Positions 61,681 to 64,000 of a DNA stretch of 64,000 nt are shown here, one piece after another. Positions within the stretch are counted from its first letter, which is position 1. The number at the start of each line of letters is the position of its first letter. The notes under the pieces are model-generated. The model was not told where the DNA came from and searched no databases. It saw only the letters and a program-made list of their open reading frames with translations. The stretch comes from Leadbetterella byssophila DSM 17132 (GTDB taxonomy: Bacteria > Bacteroidota > Bacteroidia > Cytophagales > Spirosomataceae), in contig NC_014655.1 of NCBI RefSeq assembly GCF_000166395.1, forward strand, positions 310,001-374,000, read 5' to 3'. The position numbers were made by a program, and so were the translations under genes.

Positions 61681-61904
61681 TTGGTATACTTTTTAATTTT
61701 TTAAGGATGAGATAAACCTGATACAAAATTGTAGTGCAGGAATCTAATGGAATAGGTCAAAAGCGCATATTTACGGGAAAATGGTTTATGAGCGAAGATA
61801 TTTCTTGATTGGACAATTTTCGGATCATTTCGGATTATTTTCCCATTTTTAAATTTTACTCTTAGTAATTTTGAATTTTTTAAAGTTTTGATATAATTCT
61901 ATAT
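61681..61904. other. Divergent regulatory gap of polysaccharide locus
   Basis: The 224-bp gap separates the divergent SusC and hybrid-sensor genes and should contain both promoters. It is AT-rich with poly-T/A runs. I find no perfect TAnnTTTG element, only near matches, and no clear inverted repeat. Confidence 0.6.
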
Positions 61905-64000
61905 ATGCTGAAGCGGAGTGTCGGATGGACCCTTTTATTTATTTTTCTTTCATTAGGGATCCGTGCTCAAAGTTTGATATTTGAGCACCTAGGAGTGAAA
62001 GAGGGTTTATCTCAGTTTACCGTCCATGATTTTTACCAGGACGAATATGGACAAATGTGGATAGCCACTAGCGATGGCCTAAACAGGTACGACGGGAAAA
62101 AGATGCAGTCTTTCCGACCGGCAGTTGGCGATACTACGGGATTGTTAGGGAGTAATATCCTGGCGGTGACCGGAAATGCTCAGGGTAAGATTTACTTGAT
62201 ATGTCTTTCGGGACTTTTAGCCTACGATCTTAAAACACAAAAATTTGAAATCTTGGCTAAAAAGGGAGTTAATACTTTGGCGTATGCTCCAGGAAAAGTG
62301 TGGATAGGAAGTGAGAATGTGTTGAAATATTATGACGAAACCAGCAGGACATTTATAGATTATAAAACCTTTCCTAAAGGTGTTCTAATAAAAACCATTT
62401 TAAAGGGTGAGGACGGAGCCTTATTTATAGGTACTAATGAAGGTCTGTATGAAATGGATCAAAATGGAAAGGTGAGGGAAATGCTGAGGGAGGTGTTTAC
62501 CATGTGTCTTTTTGAAGGTCGGGACAAATCCCTTTGGGTGGGTACTTTAGAAAATGGATTATACCGCATTAATAATCGCAATGAAATAACCCATTTTAAG
62601 CATTCTGAACAAGATCCTCAGAGTGTTTCTGATGATTTTATTCGCGCCATTTGTCAAGATGACCTAGGGGGGTATTGGATAGGGACTTTTAAAGGTTTGG
62701 ACTATTTCGATCCGGAAACCCGAACCTTTCGAAACTTCAAGCATTCTCCGGTAGAAAGTCATTCCTTAAGTGACATGTCTGTATGGTGCATTAAGAAAGA
62801 TAGTCAGGGTTCCTTATGGATAGGTACTTATTTTGGAGGAGTAAATATCTTCAATCCTGAATATTCTTTCTCTCGATTTTACCGTCCAACTGGCCAGCAG
62901 ACCGGTCCAAATAGTGCCATATTAGGTAGAGTTACGGAAGACTCGAAGGGTAATTTATGGATCTGTTCGGACTACGGAGGCTTAAATTATTTTGATATAG
63001 GAAAAAATACATTCAAGTATTTCAAGAGTGCGCCGGGTTCATTGTCTTCAAATATTTTAAAGGATTTGTATCTGGATAAGGAGGTGCTTTGGATAGGCTC
63101 ACACTTAGGCGGGCTAGATAAAATGGATCTTAAGAGTGGTAAGATTACCCGGATAGGTCTTAATACCGGGAATAGGTCCATTGATAAGTATGTACGCAGG
63201 ATCACTCCTTATGGGAAATTATTGTTGCTAGGTACGCATGATGGTATTCAAGTATTTGATCCAAATGATAATTCCATTCGGCCGCTCTTGCCTGCCCAGT
63301 CTACTTATGGTAAGGGGCAGGTTTGGGATATGATGATAGATAGAAGAGGGGTGCTTTGGTTTTCGATTCGTGGCCTAGTAGGGAAGTACGATTTAAAAAA
63401 GGGGGAGTTATTGCCGGTAAAGGACAATCTGCAATTTCATAATGCTGTATTTTTTGAGGATTCTCGTGGGCAAGTGTGGATGGGTGGTGCAGGGAAGGGA
63501 CTTTTTTGTATCAAAGGTGAAGAGGTGATCAGTTATCATACGGGAAATTCCGGTTTAGCTGATAATTATATTTTGGACATAGAGGAATCTAATGCGGGTT
63601 ATATTTTAATCAGTACGAACAAGGGTTTAAGTAGATTTAATATTACAAACCAGGTTTTCTATAATTACAATAATCATCAGTTTTTCCCATTTGAAGCCTT
63701 AAATGAAAAGAGTATATATGTAAAGAAATCAGGAGAGATTATTCTCAGTAGTCTTTCAGGATTGATGATGATTTCTGAAAAGGATTTGCTGTACCATCCA
63801 AAGCCGCACGAGATTTTATTCACCAATCTTAGTTTAAACAATCAAGATGTGCGTCCTGGAGAGGGGATATTATCCTCTGCTTTGACCTCCTTGAATAGAA
63901 TAGATGTCAGTGAAAAATATTCTAGTTTAAAGATAGATTTTGCGGTGACAAACTATATCAAGATGTTGCAACCTAAGGTGGAATATATGCTGGAAGGTTT
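61905..64000 (+). CDS. Hybrid two-component system sensor (HTCS), 5' part only
   Basis: About 698 codons are visible, in one open frame to the window end. A signal peptide (MLKRSVGWTLLFIFLSLGIRAQ) is followed by repeated beta-propeller blades of the two-component-regulator-propeller type: 'GLSQFTVHDFYQDEYGQMWIATSDGLNRYDG', 'DDFIRAICQDDLGGYWIGTFKGLDYFDPET', 'VWCIKKDSQGSLWIGTYFGGVNIFNPE' and others. The Y_Y_Y domain starts near the edge. Kinase, receiver and AraC output parts are expected beyond. It should sense an oligosaccharide and activate the SusC operon. Confidence 0.92.
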   Translation, partial: MLKRSVGWTLLFIFLSLGIRAQSLIFEHLGVKEGLSQFTVHDFYQDEYGQMWIATSDGLNRYDGKKMQSFRPAVGDTTGLLGSNILAVTGNAQGKIYLICLSGLLAYDLKTQKFEILAKKGVNTLAYAPGKVWIGSENVLKYYDETSRTFIDYKTFPKGVLIKTILKGEDGALFIGTNEGLYEMDQNGKVREMLREVFTMCLFEGRDKSLWVGTLENGLYRINNRNEITHFKHSEQDPQSVSDDFIRAICQDDLGGYWIGTFKGLDYFDPETRTFRNFKHSPVESHSLSDMSVWCIKKDSQGSLWIGTYFGGVNIFNPEYSFSRFYRPTGQQTGPNSAILGRVTEDSKGNLWICSDYGGLNYFDIGKNTFKYFKSAPGSLSSNILKDLYLDKEVLWIGSHLGGLDKMDLKSGKITRIGLNTGNRSIDKYVRRITPYGKLLLLGTHDGIQVFDPNDNSIRPLLPAQSTYGKGQVWDMMIDRRGVLWFSIRGLVGKYDLKKGELLPVKDNLQFHNAVFFEDSRGQVWMGGAGKGLFCIKGEEVISYHTGNSGLADNYILDIEESNAGYILISTNKGLSRFNITNQVFYNYNNHQFFPFEALNEKSIYVKKSGEIILSSLSGLMMISEKDLLYHPKPHEILFTNLSLNNQDVRPGEGILSSALTSLNRIDVSEKYSSLKIDFAVTNYIKMLQPKVEYMLEG

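Overview
The window looks like chromosomal DNA of a member of the Bacteroidota, probably of the order Cytophagales (the order is an inference). Supporting features are many lipoproteins with a short Cys lipobox, promoters of the TTTG-N19-21-TAnnTTTG type, almost no Shine-Dalgarno sequences, a SusC/SusD pair with a hybrid two-component sensor, and many 1-4 base overlaps (ATGA, TAATG) between genes.

Layout. 1-4.4 kb: lipoproteins of unknown role, a YceI protein and a cupin, all on the minus strand. 4.8-8.8 kb: a LytS/LytR-type two-component pair, an AraC regulator, and a GNAT-MarR fusion with a perfect 20-bp palindrome in front of it. 8.9-18.3 kb: a lipoprotein, an SMR exporter, a Crp-like regulator overlapping a divergent DUF486 gene, an acyltransferase-like membrane protein, an S9 peptidase, small genes and a PBP4-type D,D-carboxypeptidase. 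18.3-28.0 kb: housekeeping genes, mostly on the plus strand (beta-CASP nuclease, accA, HAD phosphatase, site-2 protease, PlsC-like acyltransferase, metZ, trpS, PAP2, DUF2147, aldo/keto reductase).

28.1-45.4 kb is an accessory region next to a CAT-anticodon tRNA. It is visibly AT-richer and full of debris: a DUF3871/AAA-ATPase mobile-element module, a broken XRE regulator, a dead IS1595 element, a UDG-like protein, an IS3 element with a broken orfB, an IS66 fragment, and then an Rrf2-controlled respiratory and nitrosative-stress operon. That operon encodes a cbb3-type oxidase catalytic subunit, a FixO-cytochrome c fusion, two small membrane-anchored proteins, truncated hemoglobin, a membrane protein, a tryptophan 2,3-dioxygenase-like gene, Ric/YtfE and a hemerythrin. 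Several of its distal genes carry indels or stops, and the last is cut by an IS3 fragment. Two near-identical 25-bp sites flank the Rrf2 gene and are good operator candidates. After it come three small unknown membrane genes and about 1.2 kb of non-coding DNA with a roughly 100-bp degenerate repeat.

45.4-49.1 kb: a paoABC-type periplasmic molybdenum aldehyde oxidoreductase, followed directly by an IS1182-family element (49.1-50.9 kb). 50.9-64.0 kb: a GNAT gene and a polysaccharide utilization locus (SusC, SusD, GH2-malectin, an unusual two-catalytic-domain enzyme with a C-terminal GH16, and an SGNH-type acetylesterase), with a divergent hybrid two-component sensor that runs off the window end.
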